A DNA stretch of 43,447 nt, from positions 1 to 43,447 of the forward strand of contig CALQOD010000011.1 in assembly GCA_943332105.1 (NCBI GenBank), read 5' to 3'. The DNA comes from Chitinophaga pinensis (lineage in GTDB: Bacteria > Bacteroidota > Bacteroidia > AKYH767-A > OLB10). Both the position numbers and the translations under genes were made by a program. Below the pieces are notes generated by a model, which saw only the letters and a program-made list of their open reading frames with translations, was not told the origin of the DNA and did no database searches. Numbering within the stretch: the stretch's first letter is position 1; each line of letters opens with the position of its first letter. Positions 42,453 through 43,447 of this stretch are shown here, piece after piece.

Positions 42453-42643
42453 TTTTCAAACTGATTTCTATCCTTTATAATTACTGCACCGACTTTGTAA
42501 TTAATCTAGCTAATTACACTAAGCTTTCTTATTACGAAATAAACTTTGTCCTTTTCTGCGTGATTTATCCAGTTCTTATATTTGGCTTCCCTGTTGTTTT
42601 GTTTTATTTGAAAAGGAAGTTGAAAAAAGTTAAGTCTCGATAA
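42449..42643 (+). CDS. Very small membrane protein
   Basis: This 64-residue protein has one strong membrane helix (about 34-53, FVLFCVIYPVLIFGFPVVLF) and a basic tail (KRKLKKVKSR). Translation is coupled to the previous gene through an ATGA overlap, which supports it being real. No function can be assigned; it may be a partner of the 126-residue protein. Confidence 0.6.
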   Translation: MIFKLISILYNYCTDFVINLANYTKLSYYEINFVLFCVIYPVLIFGFPVVLFYLKRKLKKVKSR

Positions 42644-42647
42644 AAAA

Positions 42648-43447
42648 TTAATTCGAAATCTGCTTTCTTAATAACAATGGATTCAATTTAGAAATATCAA
42701 ATTTAAAACGAATGCGTTCAGCAAATTTATAGTCATTAGTTTCAAAGTAGGTGTTAATACTTTTAGATGCTACCAATGGAAAATAAACCTCTGCTACATC
42801 TTTTATCAAAGCAAATGTAATACCTGCTTCATGTACTAAATTTTTTTTGCTTGTTATGTTTCCAGTTGCAATTTCTATTTGATAGCATTCGCTCATACCT
42901 GCATCATAGAAAAAACGAAAGGGTAGTGGAATAGGGCAGTCTGCGGTAATGTTAATGCTGCTAACCCACTTAGCATTATTATTTCCAGGTGTGTATATTT
43001 TAAATCCTCCCTGATCTGTATAAACTTGTTGCGATAAAAAGTTTGTTCGAGGTAAGTTTCTTCCTAAATAGTATTTGTCATAGCCATAATCATAATTATT
43101 GGCTCCATCGCTTAAATTTATTCCGTATCCGTTATTAATATTTTTAAGACTTCCATCTAATAACCCACTTGCATATAATCTAACATAAACACCTTTATTG
43201 ATTTTTTTATAAGAGAATTTATAGGTGTAATCAATGCTGATTTTATTGAATGATTTATTGTTTTCAATTTGCAAATTAGCATTCCATGGATCAAGCGCAC
43301 GATTGTTTTCATAAGAGTAGGTTAGGTGCGTGAATAAATTATCATCGTTCTTCTTGTCGTACCAATAATCTTCTTTTACAGTATTAAAATTCAATTTAAC
43401 CGATTGTCGAACTTTTGATAATCGTTCGCTGTTACGAATGTTGAATA
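42648..43447 (-). CDS. C-terminal part of a large beta-rich protein (cut by window edge)
   Basis: The minus-strand frame is open from the right edge (43447) to a stop at 42648, giving 266 residues with no plausible start inside, so this is a C-terminus. It is strand-rich with many aromatic residues (FNKISIDYTYKFSYKKI, GVYVRLYASGLL, WVSSINITADCPIPL) and ends FKFDISKLNPLLLRKQISN. The final lines (LVHEAGITFALIKDVAEVYFP, INTYF, RIRFKFDISKLNP) recall the C-terminal barrel-like domain of large Bacteroidota M1-type metallopeptidases, but the peptidase part, if any, lies outside the window. Confidence 0.65.
   Translation of the reverse strand, partial: FNIRNSERLSKVRQSVKLNFNTVKEDYWYDKKNDDNLFTHLTYSYENNRALDPWNANLQIENNKSFNKISIDYTYKFSYKKINKGVYVRLYASGLLDGSLKNINNGYGINLSDGANNYDYGYDKYYLGRNLPRTNFLSQQVYTDQGGFKIYTPGNNNAKWVSSINITADCPIPLPFRFFYDAGMSECYQIEIATGNITSKKNLVHEAGITFALIKDVAEVYFPLVASKSINTYFETNDYKFAERIRFKFDISKLNPLLLRKQISN

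Noticed and set aside
1-43447. CRISPR arrays, insertion sequences, tRNA/rRNA genes, prophage
   Set aside because: No regular repeat-spacer run, transposase, cloverleaf-like gap sequence or phage structural gene was found in the readable gaps.

Overview
The window is low-GC, gene-dense DNA from a Bacteroidota bacterium, most like the Sphingobacteriales/Chitinophagales in gene content. The lineage shows in TAnnTTTG -7 promoter elements with little Shine-Dalgarno signal. It also shows in lineage-typical proteins: Fibrobacter-type paralogous domain, Omp28-like lipoprotein, CotH proteins, a Bacteroidota-type 'asparagine synthetase B' exported protein and the accA-dnaB block. No rRNA, tRNA, CRISPR array or insertion sequence was found. 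Several starts are placed downstream of the longest open frame because the upstream TTG/GTG codon lies inside a promoter element or would spoil a signal peptide.

Positions 1-17,600 are a secretome island in which essentially every product is exported, lipidated or membrane-bound. It holds a phosphodiester glycosidase (NAGPA domain), a glycerophosphodiesterase with LysM tail, and an operon 2833-9715 (PQQ-like propeller lipoprotein, FISUMP lipoprotein, transglutaminase-like protein, giant CotH protein). A second operon, 11116-16052, carries an SH3b protein, VanY-type DD-carboxypeptidase, APC amino-acid permease and class A beta-lactamase-fold hydrolase; next to it are an M23-LysM endopeptidase and a decayed SGNH-LysM gene. 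The theme is periplasmic and cell-wall remodelling with attached amino-acid uptake.

The most unusual feature is that two genes in this island (6398-9715 and 12344-14854) are in-frame fusions of a membrane protein to a complete lipoprotein. Each fusion point keeps a short basic loop, a hydrophobic stretch and a lipobox cysteine in mid-chain. Such chains could be cut by signal peptidase II into two proteins, or remain as membrane-hinged double proteins. The lipoprotein fused to the permease is a paralogue of the free-standing lipoprotein at 9726-10919.

Positions 17,698-25,246 are mixed: a possible DUF3445-like protein coupled to MTA/SAH nucleosidase, a secreted nuclease with tandem Cys/His repeats, a LURP-one/scramblase-like protein, an Omp28-type lipoprotein with a strong terminator, a DinB protein and a free-standing NUMOD4-HNH endonuclease. 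Positions 25,305-30,937 form a molybdenum-cofactor island: polytopic membrane protein, THEP1-MobA fusion, FdhD, a small conserved protein and a YdeP/FdhF-like oxidoreductase. Positions 30,998-34,619 encode an MBOAT acyltransferase and two SGNH proteins, a probable O-acetylation module for an envelope or extracellular glycan.

Positions 35,507-42,057 are conserved housekeeping (ispE, accA, dnaB, exported GATase-like protein, OmpA lipoprotein, lpxH), followed by two small membrane proteins and the 3' end of a large beta-rich protein cut by the right edge. At several genes, dnaB included, the TAnnTTTG element sits only 4-6 nt before the ATG, which predicts leaderless or nearly leaderless mRNAs.
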